Shown: piece by piece, positions 1 to 9,519 of the stretch
How the letters are laid out: each line of letters begins with the position of its first letter
How positions within the stretch are numbered: the first letter of the stretch is position 1
NCBI GenBank assembly: GCA_023437285.1
Contig: JAEZGP010000230.1
Coordinates: 1 to 26,158 of the forward strand
Reading direction: 5' to 3'
DNA: 26,158 nt
Origin: Actinomycetes bacterium
Lineage (GTDB): Bacteria > Actinomycetota > Actinomycetes > Mycobacteriales > Micromonosporaceae
Made by a program: the position numbers and the translations under genes
The notes under the pieces: generated by a model
The model's input: only the letters and a program-made list of their open reading frames with translations
The model's database searches: none
Told to the model about the DNA's origin: nothing

Positions 1-1
1 C

Positions 2-547
2 GATTGGGTTCCGGCTCGGCATCAGCACCGCGTCGAGCGCCTCGTCGGGCATACCGCTCAGGAGTGCCTTGCCGGCAGCACCGGCGGACAACGGCAGCAC
101 CCGACCGACGCCCAGGGCCATCCGGACCACCTCGGGACTCACGCACTCGGCGATACAGATCCGGCTGTGGCCCAGCACCACGTGCAGGGCCGTCGTCTCG
201 TTCGTGTGGTCGCGCAGCGCCTCGAGGTGCGGCCGGGCGAGCGCGAGCAACTGGTCCTGCTCGCCGCGCACGAGCACCGCCTGCGCCAGCGTCATCACGG
301 CCGGGCCGAGGCTGTAGTGACCGTTGATCGGATCGTGCGTCACGTAGCCCCGGGACTGCAACGCGCGCAGCATGCGATGCGTCGTCGGCACGGCGAGGCC
401 GGCAAGAACGCTGAGTTCGGTCAACGAGACCGACGGGCCCGCCGTGGAGAACGCCTCGAGCAGCGTCAGCGCGCGATGAATGGCCTGGGCCCCGCGCTCC
501 TCACCGGCCGCCCCCGCGTCAACCTCCGCGGCAGCACGTCGTGGCAT
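2..547 (-). CDS. IclR-family transcriptional regulator, 3' end cut by window edge
   Basis: The first 182 codons of an IclR-type regulator are present; the C-terminus runs off the left edge. After a short Ala-rich leader comes a winged helix-turn-helix (roughly residues 20-80: AIHRALTLLEAF, then VSLTELSVLAGLAVPTTHRM, then GYVTHDPINGHYSLGP). The start of the effector-binding domain follows (ETTALHVVLGHSRICIAE and PLSAGAAGKALLSG, both typical of the family). ATG at 547 is chosen because a strong GGAGGG ribosome site lies about 5 nt upstream. The gene is divergent from the M28 peptidase, so it could regulate that gene, itself or a cut-off neighbour. IclR proteins usually bind a small organic acid; the effector here cannot be read. 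It is probably outside the NRPS cluster. Confidence 0.9.
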   Translation of the reverse strand, partial: MPRRAAAEVDAGAAGEERGAQAIHRALTLLEAFSTAGPSVSLTELSVLAGLAVPTTHRMLRALQSRGYVTHDPINGHYSLGPAVMTLAQAVLVRGEQDQLLALARPHLEALRDHTNETTALHVVLGHSRICIAECVSPEVVRMALGVGRVLPLSAGAAGKALLSGMPDEALDAVLMPSRNPI

Positions 548-730
548 CGGTCCCTCCGAACGGCTCCCCTGTCACCACATGGTAGCGGCTTCCACGTGCC
601 GTGCCCGGCGTTGCGGAGGCGTCCCGTGCCCCCACGAGGACCAATACCGCTGTCCCTTGAAGCGGGGGGGCGCGCGGGTCCGGCCGGGCACTGACCATGG
701 GCTGGTCGGATCGGCGGAGATGGCGGTGGC
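548..730. promoter_or_regulatory. Divergent promoter region between the IclR regulator and the M28 peptidase
   Basis: These 183 bases separate two divergent genes and should hold both promoters. I see no convincing -35/-10 pair or IclR-type palindrome by eye; a CACGTG hexamer near 596-601 is the only short palindrome of note. The assignment rests on gene orientation alone. Confidence 0.4.
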
Positions 731-3082
731 ATGACCAGTCAGCTGGAACAGACGCGGAACGTGGCCGCATCCGGAGTTCAGCCCGGCCCTACCGGCCGGC
801 CACGCGTGGCCGCGTTGGGCATGCTCGTGCTCGTCCTGCTCATCGGCGCGGCCGCCGCGCTGTCGTTGCGGCCGCCGGCGGCGCGACCCGCGTCCGCCGC
901 GGCGACCGAGTTCTCCGCCGACCGGGCCCTGCCGCTGTTACGCGGCATCGCCGCCGTCCCGCACCCGACGGGCTCGGCGGCCGCCGCCGACGTGCGCGAC
1001 TACCTGACCGCCCAGCTGCGTACCCTCGGGCTGGAACCCGAGCTGCAGAGCCGCCTCGCCGCCCGTTCGCCGCAGGGCCGCCGCCCCACGGTGGGCACGG
1101 TCACCAACGTCCACGCCCGGATAGCCGGTACGCAACCGACCGGTCGGGTCGTCCTCGTCGCCCACTACGACTCGGTGCCGACCGGGCCCGGCGCGGCCGA
1201 CAACGGCGCCAACGTCGCCGCGGTCCTGGAGGTCGCCCGCGCGCTGCTCGCCGGCCCGCCGCCCCGCAACGATGTCGACCTGCTGTTCACCGACGCCGAA
1301 GAGGCCGGCCTGCTCGGCGCGCAGGCGTTCGTGGACTCCGGGACGGCCGGCGACCCCGGCCGGGTCGTCGTCGTCAACCTCGAAGCGCGCGGGGTGTCGG
1401 GTCCGGCCGTGATGTTCCAGATGGCCGGCACCGGGTTGACCGGGGCGGTGGCCGCCGCCGACCCGGTCACCACCTCGTTTGCCGCGGCCGTGTACCAGGT
1501 GCTGCCGAACGACACCGACCTCACCGTGTTCGACCAGGCCGGGATGCGCGGGCTCAACTTCGCGTTCATCGACGGCGCGGCGCACTATCACACGCCGCAT
1601 GACGACATCGCCCACGTCGACCCGGCGAGCGTCCAGGACATGGGCGGGTCGGTCCTGGCGGCGGTCCGGCAGTTGGCCGGCGCCGACCTGGCCGAGGACG
1701 GTGCCGAGACGACCTACTTCTCCCTGTTCGGTGCGGTCGTCGCGTACCCGGGGTGGCTCGATCTGCCCCTTACCGTGCTCGCCATTGTCGGCTACGTCCT
1801 GCTTCTGTGGACCGGCCGGCGGTACGGGCTGCGGCCGCGCGGGGTCGGCCGGGCCGCGGCGAGCTTCGCCCTGACCGTACCGGCCGTGGTGGTGATCGGC
1901 ATCGGTGGGTGGTGGGCATTGACGCTGCTGCGGCCGGACTTCCAGCTCAGCCTCGGCGCGGTCTACCGGCCCGGCCCGTACGCCGCCGCCGAGGTGGCGG
2001 TGCTGCTGGCCGCGTGCGTCGTCTGGTACCGGTGGGCCCGCCGCAGAGCCTCCCCGGAGGAGGTCGCGGCCGGTGTCCTCGGCTGGTTCGTGCTGTTCGC
2101 CGCACTGTTCGCCGCGCTGCTGCCCGGCGGCGCCTACCTGTTCATCTGGCCGGCGCTGGTGGGCGTGACCGCCCTGGCGGCGGCGCTGCGCTTCACCGCG
2201 GCCGGTTCGCCGCTGCGTACGGTCGCGGGCTGCGCGGCGGCCGTACCCGGGGTGGCGCTGCTGCTGCCGATCGCCCTGCTGCTGGTGCCCACGCTGAGCC
2301 TGGCCCTCAGCACGGCCCCGTTGCTGCTCGTGGCCCTGCTCGTGGCGGCGCTGGCGACCGTCCTCGAACCGCTGCCCCGCCGACGGCGGTTGACCGTCGC
2401 GACGGTCGGCCTGCTCGGCATCGCGGCCGCGACGGCCGGGGTGGGCCTGGCGGTCGACGGCTACGACGCGGCCCGCCCGCAGCCGGTGAGCCTCGGTTAC
2501 CTCCTGGAGACCGATGCGGGGCGGGCCACCTGGATCAGCGCCGGGGACCCCGGGCAGCCCGCGGTCGGCGCGTTGCTCACCGGCGAGCCGGTCATCCTCG
2601 GTGACCGGCTCCCGCCGCTGGGGGGTGACCCGTTGAGCAGCGGACCGGCGCCGCTGACGACCGCCGTGGTCGCGCCGGTCGCCGACGTGCTCAGCCGGTC
2701 CACCACCGCCGGTGCCCACGAGGTGCGGGTCCGCATCCGCGTGCCGGCCGGCGTGTTCACGCTGGACGTCTACACCGACACGGCGGCGCACGAGGTTGTC
2801 AGCGCCACGGTCGACGGCGCCGACATCGCCGGCGGCCACAACGTGTCCGAGCAGGTGGCGCCGGGCTGGCGCTGGGGCGTGCGGTACGTGGCGCCGCCGG
2901 CCGACGGGGTGGACCTGACCGTGCGGGTCAGCGGGACGGCTCCGGTACGCCTGCGGGTGGTGACAACGGCGGCCGGGCTACCGGGCGACATCGGGGCACC
3001 GGCACTCGGCCCGGACGTCAGCTGGACACCCTGGCCGATCGTCCCGGCGCAGACCTACGTCGTGCGCACGTTCACGATCTGA
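731..3082 (+). CDS. M28-family zinc aminopeptidase with multi-pass membrane domain
   Basis: The 783-residue protein begins with a cytoplasmic leader and a hydrophobic segment (about 29-46) likely to be a signal anchor. A zinc peptidase domain follows, with the M28 ligands in order: HYD (H145, D147), DNGA (D157), the EE pair (E190, E191), E218 in NLEARG and the distal HYHTPHDD (H287). From about residue 340 to 580 there are roughly eight hydrophobic spans, then a soluble beta-rich C-terminal domain of about 200 residues. This layout resembles the Pff1/vacuolar membrane protease type of M28 protein found in actinobacteria. It probably trims peptides outside the cell or at the membrane. It ends 27 bp from the convergent LeuA gene. 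A role in product maturation or self-protection is possible but not supported by the sequence; it is more likely a flanking housekeeping gene. Confidence 0.88.
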   Translation: MTSQLEQTRNVAASGVQPGPTGRPRVAALGMLVLVLLIGAAAALSLRPPAARPASAAATEFSADRALPLLRGIAAVPHPTGSAAAADVRDYLTAQLRTLGLEPELQSRLAARSPQGRRPTVGTVTNVHARIAGTQPTGRVVLVAHYDSVPTGPGAADNGANVAAVLEVARALLAGPPPRNDVDLLFTDAEEAGLLGAQAFVDSGTAGDPGRVVVVNLEARGVSGPAVMFQMAGTGLTGAVAAADPVTTSFAAAVYQVLPNDTDLTVFDQAGMRGLNFAFIDGAAHYHTPHDDIAHVDPASVQDMGGSVLAAVRQLAGADLAEDGAETTYFSLFGAVVAYPGWLDLPLTVLAIVGYVLLLWTGRRYGLRPRGVGRAAASFALTVPAVVVIGIGGWWALTLLRPDFQLSLGAVYRPGPYAAAEVAVLLAACVVWYRWARRRASPEEVAAGVLGWFVLFAALFAALLPGGAYLFIWPALVGVTALAAALRFTAAGSPLRTVAGCAAAVPGVALLLPIALLLVPTLSLALSTAPLLLVALLVAALATVLEPLPRRRRLTVATVGLLGIAAATAGVGLAVDGYDAARPQPVSLGYLLETDAGRATWISAGDPGQPAVGALLTGEPVILGDRLPPLGGDPLSSGPAPLTTAVVAPVADVLSRSTTAGAHEVRVRIRVPAGVFTLDVYTDTAAHEVVSATVDGADIAGGHNVSEQVAPGWRWGVRYVAPPADGVDLTVRVSGTAPVRLRVVTTAAGLPGDIGAPALGPDVSWTPWPIVPAQTYVVRTFTI

Positions 3083-3109
3083 GTCGGGGCCCCCGGGTGG
3101 ACATCGTGC

Positions 3110-4703
<1,594 letters not shown>

Positions 4704-5537
4704 ATGACAGCGCCGCCGCGCCTGCTCGCGATCAGCGACCTGCACATCGCGTACCCGCAGAACCGGCAGCTGGTCGCCGACCTGAGGTCGGACAACCCCG
4801 CCGACTGGCTGATCGTGGCCGGTGACGTCGCCGAGCGGATCGCCGATGTGGCGTGGGCCCTTGATCTGCTGACCAATCGCTTCGCCAAGGTCATCTGGGC
4901 ACCGGGCAACCACGAACTGTGGACCAGCCCACGGGATCCGGTCGGCCTGCGCGGCGTCGAACGCTACGACAAGCTGGTCGAGGTGTGCCGCCGCCTCGGC
5001 GTGGTGACGCCCGAGGACCCGTACCCGGTGTGGCTGCACCCCGGCGGCGCGCTGGTGGTGGCGCCGCTGTTCCTGCTGTACGACTTCAGTTTCCTGCCGG
5101 CCGGCACCCGCACCAAGCAGGAGGCGCTCGCGCTCGCGTACGAGTCCGGTGTGGTCTGCACGGACGAGATGGTCCTGCACCCCGACCCGTACGACAGCCG
5201 CGAGGACTGGTGTGCGGCCCGCATCCGCCAGACGGAGCAGCGTCTGGCGGCGCTTGAGCCCACGCTGCCGATCCTCCTGGTCAACCATTACCCGCTCGTG
5301 CGCGAACCGTTGCGGGTGCTGCGGTTCCCGGAGTTCGCGCTGTGGTGCGGCACGCAGCGCACCGCCGACTGGCACCGACGCTTCAACGTCGCGGCCGTGG
5401 TCTACGGACATCTGCACATCCCCCGTACCACCTGGCACGACGGTGTGCCCTTCATCGAGGTGTCCGTGGGCTACCCGCGCGAATGGGGTGCGCGGGCCAG
5501 GCCGCCCGGCCCGGTCGAGGTGTTTGCCGGCAGGTGA
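4704..5537 (+). CDS. Calcineurin-like metallophosphoesterase
   Basis: This 277-residue protein has every metal-binding block of the metallophosphoesterase fold in order: SDLH (D12, H14), GD (D41), GNHE (N69, H70), VNHYP near residue 195 and GHLH near 235. It should be a soluble dimetal phosphohydrolase; the substrate cannot be read from the sequence. Such genes occur beside NRPS clusters in actinomycetes, sometimes with a phosphopantetheinyl transferase, and a role in carrier-protein or nucleotide turnover is conceivable. No transferase gene is present here. ATG at 4704 has only a weak upstream ribosome site (GGTGGAG lies over 15 nt away). It heads a plus-strand run and is followed after 33 bp by the cupin gene. 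Confidence 0.88.
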   Translation: MTAPPRLLAISDLHIAYPQNRQLVADLRSDNPADWLIVAGDVAERIADVAWALDLLTNRFAKVIWAPGNHELWTSPRDPVGLRGVERYDKLVEVCRRLGVVTPEDPYPVWLHPGGALVVAPLFLLYDFSFLPAGTRTKQEALALAYESGVVCTDEMVLHPDPYDSREDWCAARIRQTEQRLAALEPTLPILLVNHYPLVREPLRVLRFPEFALWCGTQRTADWHRRFNVAAVVYGHLHIPRTTWHDGVPFIEVSVGYPREWGARARPPGPVEVFAGR

Positions 5538-5570
5538 CCTGCTGGTTTCGACAGCGCGGAGAGGATCGAC

Positions 5571-6017
5571 ATGCGCCTTCAGGTCTTCGAACTCCAGGGG
5601 CACCGCCACGCCGTCGAGTACGTGGAGACGTCGACGGTGACCAGCGGCGTCACGTGCGACGTCTATCGGTTTACCGCCGACGACACGCGGGACCTGGGTG
5701 TGGTGCAGGTGCAACCGGGATGCCGTACGCCGATGCAGCGGGTCGTCGGGGGCACGTCGACGATCGAGGGCCTCCTGCGCGGGCAGGGCACGCTGACGGT
5801 GACCAAACCGGACGGACGCGCGGACACCCACGCCTTCGACGATCCCCGTACGCCGCCGGTGTCGGTGGACCGTGGCGACATCATGCAATGGCACGCGGAC
5901 GGGCCGATGCCGCTGATCTTCTATGAGGTGTGCTCGCCGCCGTACGAGGCCGGTCGGTTCGAGGATCTCGACGACGGCGCCGATCCGGACGACTCCATAA
6001 CGGATATTGCAGAGTAA
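5571..6017 (+). CDS. Small cupin-fold protein, metal ligands not evident
   Basis: The 148-residue protein has a single-domain cupin pattern: a turn at [14 protein letters not shown], a strand pair at [13 protein letters not shown] and a second motif at [14 protein letters not shown]. The HxH pair of the classical cupin motif 1 is not evident; the matching place reads MQR. It may therefore bind no metal and act as a sensor, isomerase or structural protein. The C-terminus is strongly acidic ([11 protein letters not shown]). A GAGAGG ribosome site precedes the ATG. It follows the metallophosphoesterase closely and is probably co-transcribed with it. Function is unknown. Confidence 0.78.
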   Translation: MRLQVFELQGHRHAVEYVETSTVTSGVTCDVYRFTADDTRDLGVVQVQPGCRTPMQRVVGGTSTIEGLLRGQGTLTVTKPDGRADTHAFDDPRTPPVSVDRGDIMQWHADGPMPLIFYEVCSPPYEAGRFEDLDDGADPDDSITDIAE

Positions 6018-6027
6018 ATGCCCTCGC

Positions 6028-6045
6028 GTCCCCGAAAGCGGGGAC
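6028..6045 (+). terminator. Hairpin after the cupin gene
   Basis: GTCCCCG-aaag-CGGGGAC forms a 7-bp stem with a 4-nt loop, 11 bp past the cupin stop codon. There is no T-run, which is common for actinomycete terminators. It may end or attenuate the metallophosphoesterase-cupin transcript before the regulator gene. Confidence 0.45.
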
Positions 6046-6079
6046 CAGGTACCGGGAAAAGCATGCTGCTAGCGTCATT

Positions 6080-6093
6080 GATCGTACGCGATC
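6080..6093. promoter_or_regulatory. Small inverted repeat upstream of the LuxR-type gene
   Basis: GATCG-tacg-CGATC lies about 35 bp before the GTG start of the regulator, in the 110-bp gap after the cupin gene. Its position would suit an autoregulatory site. The arms are only 5 bp, so this is a weak candidate. Confidence 0.25.
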
Positions 6094-6127
6094 TAGGACA
6101 CCCAGGGCGCGCACAACGGGAGCCGCT

Positions 6128-6760
6128 GTGATACGAACCGATGTCCTTGTCAGCTCACCGATCTTTCTTGTCGGACTCGTCTACACGCTGACCACGGCCG
6201 GGATCAAGGTAGTGGCGGCGAGAACCTCATCGGACGAGCAACCCTCGTGGCTGGCGGACGCGGCCCTCATTGACGTCGACTGCCTGCGCCGGTGCGACAA
6301 CTTCGCGCACATCACCCAGGCGGCACGGTCGACCGCCGTCCTCGTCCTCAACAACGACCTCAACGGCGACGACCAACCGTACCTGCGGGCCGGCGCGTCA
6401 GGCGTCGTCAGCAAGCGGGACTCGGCCGAGCGGATCATGGAAGCGATCCGCACGGTCATCAGGGGGTATCCCGATGCCCGGATCGGAACTTCCGGGCGGC
6501 GCGGGCAGTCCGTCGCCGAACGCCACGACCTGGTCAACCACCGGCTCTCCGAACGCGAGAACCAGGTGCTGCGCCAGATCTCGCGCGGCCTGACCCACGG
6601 CCAGATCGCGACCCGCCTGGGGATCAGCCCACACACCGTCGACACGTACGTCAAACGGATCCGCGCCAAGCTGGGCGTCGGCAACAAGGCCGAGCTCACC
6701 CGGGCCGCCCTGCTCGGCCGCCTCACCGGCGGCCCGACGACCGCCGCCGACCTCACCTAG
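6128..6760 (+). CDS. LuxR/NarL-type transcriptional regulator with atypical receiver domain
   Basis: The 210-residue protein has an N-terminal response-regulator-like fold and a C-terminal LuxR helix-turn-helix (about 143-205: [46 protein letters not shown]). The receiver looks degenerate. The acidic pair expected after the first strand is replaced by Ser (VLVSSP), while a possible acceptor region (AALIDVDCL) and the conserved Lys (VVSKRDS) remain. It may act without phosphorylation, as known for several antibiotic-pathway regulators. GTG at 6128 is chosen because GGGAG lies just upstream and the domain begins there; a longer reading frame upstream encodes unlikely Arg-rich sequence. It is a good candidate for the cluster's own regulator and sits 19 bp before the FhuF-like gene. 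Confidence 0.85.
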   Translation: MIRTDVLVSSPIFLVGLVYTLTTAGIKVVAARTSSDEQPSWLADAALIDVDCLRRCDNFAHITQAARSTAVLVLNNDLNGDDQPYLRAGASGVVSKRDSAERIMEAIRTVIRGYPDARIGTSGRRGQSVAERHDLVNHRLSERENQVLRQISRGLTHGQIATRLGISPHTVDTYVKRIRAKLGVGNKAELTRAALLGRLTGGPTTAADLT

Positions 6761-6779
6761 CCAGGGAAGGCGACACGCC

Positions 6780-7622
6780 GTGTCCACGCTGGTCCCACGC
6801 AGGTCGCGCGTGGCGTCCGAGCTCCTGGCACCGGTCGTGGGGGCGATCGACCCGATCCTGCGCACGCATCGCCACCCCGGTCTCGTACCCGGCCTGACGG
6901 TCCCCGACGAGGACGGCTGGCCACGGGCCACCCAGATCGTCAACGGCTCCCGACTGGCGGACCTGCTCGACCCGGTCCAGCGCCTGCGGCAGGCGTCCGA
7001 ACACGCGGCCGCGACGCTGGCCTGGAAGTCATACAGCTACTGGCTCGCGTTGCCCGCGATCCTGGGCTGGGCCACGGCCAGGCAGGTGCCGCTGCTCCGC
7101 CCGGCCGACGTGCTGGTGCGCTTCGCCGACCAGCGCACGCCGCTGACCCTCGCGCTGCGCCGGTCGGTGCGGGTCGCCGTGCTGCCGTCGAGCCCGCTCG
7201 CGGACTCCGGCCTGCCGCAGGTACAGGTCGTCGCCGACGAGGCGGCGATGCTCGCGATCCTGCGCGAGTCCCTCCTGGACGGGCATCTGACCCCGCTGCT
7301 CGCCGCGATCCACGCCAGGGTACGGGTCGGCACCCGTACCCTGCTCGGTTCTGTCAGCTCGGGCATCGCCCACGGCCTGCTCCGGGCCGCCGACAGCCTG
7401 CCCGGCCCCGCGGTGGACCACATCACCACGATCCTGCGCACGCTGGGCATCGACGACCTCGTCGACCTCAGCGCCGACCCGACCGGCAGGCACGCGGTCC
7501 GGCGCAAGACCTGCTGCCTCGCGTTCACCCTGCCGACGCCGTCCGTCTGCGCCGGCTGCTGCATCAATGCCGGTTCCCCGGCCGGCGGTCGGCCATCGGC
7601 GGGCAGCAACCCGATCACGTGA
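6780..7622 (+). CDS. FhuF-like (2Fe-2S) protein, putative ferric-siderophore reductase
   Basis: This 280-residue protein ends with the FhuF cluster motif CC-x10-C-x2-C (C245, C246, C257, C260), which in FhuF holds an unusual [2Fe-2S] centre and reduces ferric hydroxamate siderophores in the cytoplasm. The N-terminal 230 residues are helical and lack other recognisable motifs. The GTG start at 6780 lies 19 bp after the regulator's stop codon, behind an AAGG element, so the two are probably co-transcribed. In this setting it could release iron from a siderophore or serve as an electron donor or iron supplier for the many iron oxygenases nearby; neither is shown by the sequence. A short, low-complexity Gly/Ser tail follows the cysteine motif. 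Confidence 0.8.
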   Translation: MSTLVPRRSRVASELLAPVVGAIDPILRTHRHPGLVPGLTVPDEDGWPRATQIVNGSRLADLLDPVQRLRQASEHAAATLAWKSYSYWLALPAILGWATARQVPLLRPADVLVRFADQRTPLTLALRRSVRVAVLPSSPLADSGLPQVQVVADEAAMLAILRESLLDGHLTPLLAAIHARVRVGTRTLLGSVSSGIAHGLLRAADSLPGPAVDHITTILRTLGIDDLVDLSADPTGRHAVRRKTCCLAFTLPTPSVCAGCCINAGSPAGGRPSAGSNPIT

Positions 7623-7672
7623 GTCGCGCGCGTTCGGTGGCGGGAGCCCACCGCGAGTGGAAGGTTGTCATC

Positions 7673-8248
7673 ATGAACGCAGACGAGCAGGAGTTACCGG
7701 GACCACCCATCGACGGAGACGAAACCGCCACCCTCCTGGGGTCGTTGGAACGCCAGCGGGCCACGTTCGCCTGGAAGTGCGGCGGGTTGGACGAAACGGG
7801 CCTGAGGACGACCGTCGGCACATCGACGATCACGCTCGGCGGGCTGCTCAAGCACCTGGCCTTCGTCGAGGACTTCAAGTTCTCCACCATGCTGCACGGA
7901 CGCGATCCGGCGCCGCCGTGGGACACGGTGGACTGGGAGGCGGACGAGGACTGGCCGTGGCACTCGGCGGCCGAGGATCCGCCGGCGGACCTCTACGCGC
8001 TGTGGCGCGACGCGGTGGTCCGGTCCCGGGCTGCGGTCGCCGACGCGTTGGCCAAGGAGGACCTCGGCCAGCGGATCGCGTACGTCCACGACAGCGACGA
8101 GGAGCCGCCGAGCTTGCGGCGCCTGCTCGTCGACGTGATCGAGGAGTACGCGAGGCACGTCGGCCACGCCGACCTGATCCGGGAAGCGGTCGACGGCCTG
8201 ACCGGGGAGGATCCCCCCGAGGTCCGTTACCCCTACCCCGCGGCGTGA
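7673..8248 (+). CDS. DinB-superfamily protein (DUF664 type)
   Basis: The 191-residue protein is a four-helix DinB-type domain. It has the usual first helix (TATLLGSLERQRATFAWK), the metal-binding His in LLKHLAFVED and the paired His in EYARHVGHADLIRE. The superfamily includes thiol-dependent (mycothiol or bacillithiol) transferases and many proteins of unknown activity. ATG at 7673 is preferred for the GGAAGG site about 9 nt upstream. A GTG at 7619 overlaps the FhuF-like stop (GTGA), would couple translation and add 18 residues, so it remains possible. It closes the plus-strand run begun at 4704. A role in thiol conjugation or detoxification is a guess. Confidence 0.83.
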   Translation: MNADEQELPGPPIDGDETATLLGSLERQRATFAWKCGGLDETGLRTTVGTSTITLGGLLKHLAFVEDFKFSTMLHGRDPAPPWDTVDWEADEDWPWHSAAEDPPADLYALWRDAVVRSRAAVADALAKEDLGQRIAYVHDSDEEPPSLRRLLVDVIEEYARHVGHADLIREAVDGLTGEDPPEVRYPYPAA

Positions 8249-8278
8249 GGCCGGCCAGAGCCTGGTGGTGACCGGAAC

Positions 8279-8321
8279 CCGGCCCCGGACGTCAGTAGAT
8301 GATCCGGTTGTCCGGGGCCGG
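8279..8321. terminator. Hairpin between convergent genes, overlapping the end of the VioC-like gene
   Basis: CCGGCCCCGGAC at 8279-8290 pairs with GTCCGGGGCCGG at 8310-8321 except for the mismatch-free 12-bp core and a loop of about 19 nt. The right arm is inside the last codons of the VioC-like gene and the loop contains its stop codon. It could serve both the DinB transcript (+) and the oxygenase transcript (-). Confidence 0.5.
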
Positions 8322-9320
8322 TCGCCAGGCCCGCGACCCACGGAGGTTGCGGGTGATGTTGAGCCGCTTGAGCCATCGGTCGGAACCGTCATAACGAGCG
8401 CGGAACGACTTGCGGCCGTGCACCGCCCGGAAGTTGTCGATGAAGACGCAGTCGCCGGGACGCAGGCTCACCGACCGCATGCGCGCCTCGATCTCGTCGC
8501 ACAGCCCCTGGAACGCCCGCAGCGAGCGCTCGGACCATCCGGTGGTCTTCATGTGGTACGGGTCCAGCGCCAGATACGGATCGGCGCGGTCGCCGAAGAG
8601 TACCGGCCGTTTCACCGGCTCGTCGTTCCAGGACTGGATCAGCGCGAAGCTACGGGCCCGCAACCGGTCGATCGTCGCGTCGCCGGTGGACTCGGACGCG
8701 TTCTCCGGCCGGTGCGAGTTGTCGGGCATCTGGGTGAACTCCGGCTCGAACAGCGCGTCCACGTCGAGGCCGGCCCAGTCGATGTCGGCCGCGTCGCACA
8801 CCACCGTCTCGACCAGATCCGGGTTCTTGAGGCACATCAGCGCGACGTAGTCGCCGCGACACGGATGAAACGCGTCCTCCGTGTGCCAGGACAGGTGCTG
8901 CAGGCTGTTGGAGCCAATCTCGTAGTGCTCGTGACCCTTGATCGGCAGGACGTCGTGCATGATCCGGCCGTCCTGCTGGGTCGCCCACCCGAAGACATCG
9001 CCGAGGACCGATCCGCACAACAGGAAGAAGATCTCCTGCGGGAACGCCGGCGAGTTCAGCTGGCTGTTGCGCCAGTGCTCGGGGGTGTCGCCGAGCTGCG
9101 GCTCGTCGACGTCCAGCCCGGAGATCATGCACAGCGCCGACGGCTCGCTGAGCCGGTAGTCCGCCAGGAACTCGACGAGGTGGACGGGCAGCTGCCGGGT
9201 GAGTACCGGCGCCCGACGGATCAGCTCGGCGTCCTCGATGGTGTCGTACTCCTTGGCGAGACCGGCGAGCAACGGGGTGAGTACCGCGTTGTCCTCCGGC
9301 GTCAACGTCAGGTGTTTCAT
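8292..9320 (-). CDS. vioC: Fe(II)/2-oxoglutarate-dependent amino-acid beta-hydroxylase, VioC/MppO type
   Basis: The 342-residue protein belongs to the clavaminate-synthase-like group that hydroxylates C3 of free amino acids (VioC on L-Arg, MppO on enduracididine, AsnO on Asn). Family landmarks are GDVFGWATQQDGR, VLPIKG, the iron ligands in LSWHTEDAF (His and Glu of HxE), the distal His in DNFRAVHGRKSF and the Arg-rich RYDGSDRWLKRLNI. VioC has an Asp pair near residue 270 that grips guanidine. By hand alignment the first is kept (LALDPYHM) and the second looks like Tyr, so Arg is likely but not certain, and an MppO-like substrate fits too. ATG at 9320 has a GGGAGG site; the GTG at 9341 lies upstream of that site and is less likely. 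It is divergent from the MppP-like gene. Confidence 0.85.
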   Translation of the reverse strand: MKHLTLTPEDNAVLTPLLAGLAKEYDTIEDAELIRRAPVLTRQLPVHLVEFLADYRLSEPSALCMISGLDVDEPQLGDTPEHWRNSQLNSPAFPQEIFFLLCGSVLGDVFGWATQQDGRIMHDVLPIKGHEHYEIGSNSLQHLSWHTEDAFHPCRGDYVALMCLKNPDLVETVVCDAADIDWAGLDVDALFEPEFTQMPDNSHRPENASESTGDATIDRLRARSFALIQSWNDEPVKRPVLFGDRADPYLALDPYHMKTTGWSERSLRAFQGLCDEIEARMRSVSLRPGDCVFIDNFRAVHGRKSFRARYDGSDRWLKRLNITRNLRGSRAWRPAPDNRIIY

Positions 9321-9519
9321 CGAGTCTGGCCTCCCGCCCACGGCAGCGTTTCCGGAAGATCGCCCACTGCCTTCGCAACCTAGCCTTACGGCCGGTCACG
9401 CATCGGTCCCCGTTAGATGGGACAGGTGCCGAATCTGCTGCCGGCCATAGTGTTCCAAGCACCGCAACAGCCTTCTGCCATCCACGCCGCCGGTGTGCCA
9501 ACGTATCCGGGACCGATAG
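9321..9519. promoter_or_regulatory. Divergent promoter region, VioC-like / MppP-like
   Basis: About 200 bp separate two divergent amino-acid-tailoring genes, giving a natural point of joint control. A loose inverted repeat, GTCCC-8 nt-GGGAC, occurs at 9406-9423. No confident promoter hexamers were found. Confidence 0.4.

Noticed and set aside
938..2839. Long minus-strand frame opposite the M28 peptidase
   Set aside because: Low-complexity Arg/Gly/Gln-rich translation with no family match; the opposite strand encodes all M28 zinc ligands.
5930..6127. N-terminal extension of the LuxR-type regulator
   Set aside because: It overlaps the cupin gene, is Arg-rich and has no receiver-domain similarity; GTG at 6128 has a ribosome site at the right distance.
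6780..7622. Reading the whole locus as a siderophore cluster because of the FhuF-like gene
   Set aside because: There is no hydroxamate, catechol or uptake gene in the window, and the NRPS pockets read as cationic and proline-like residues. Kept only as one possibility.
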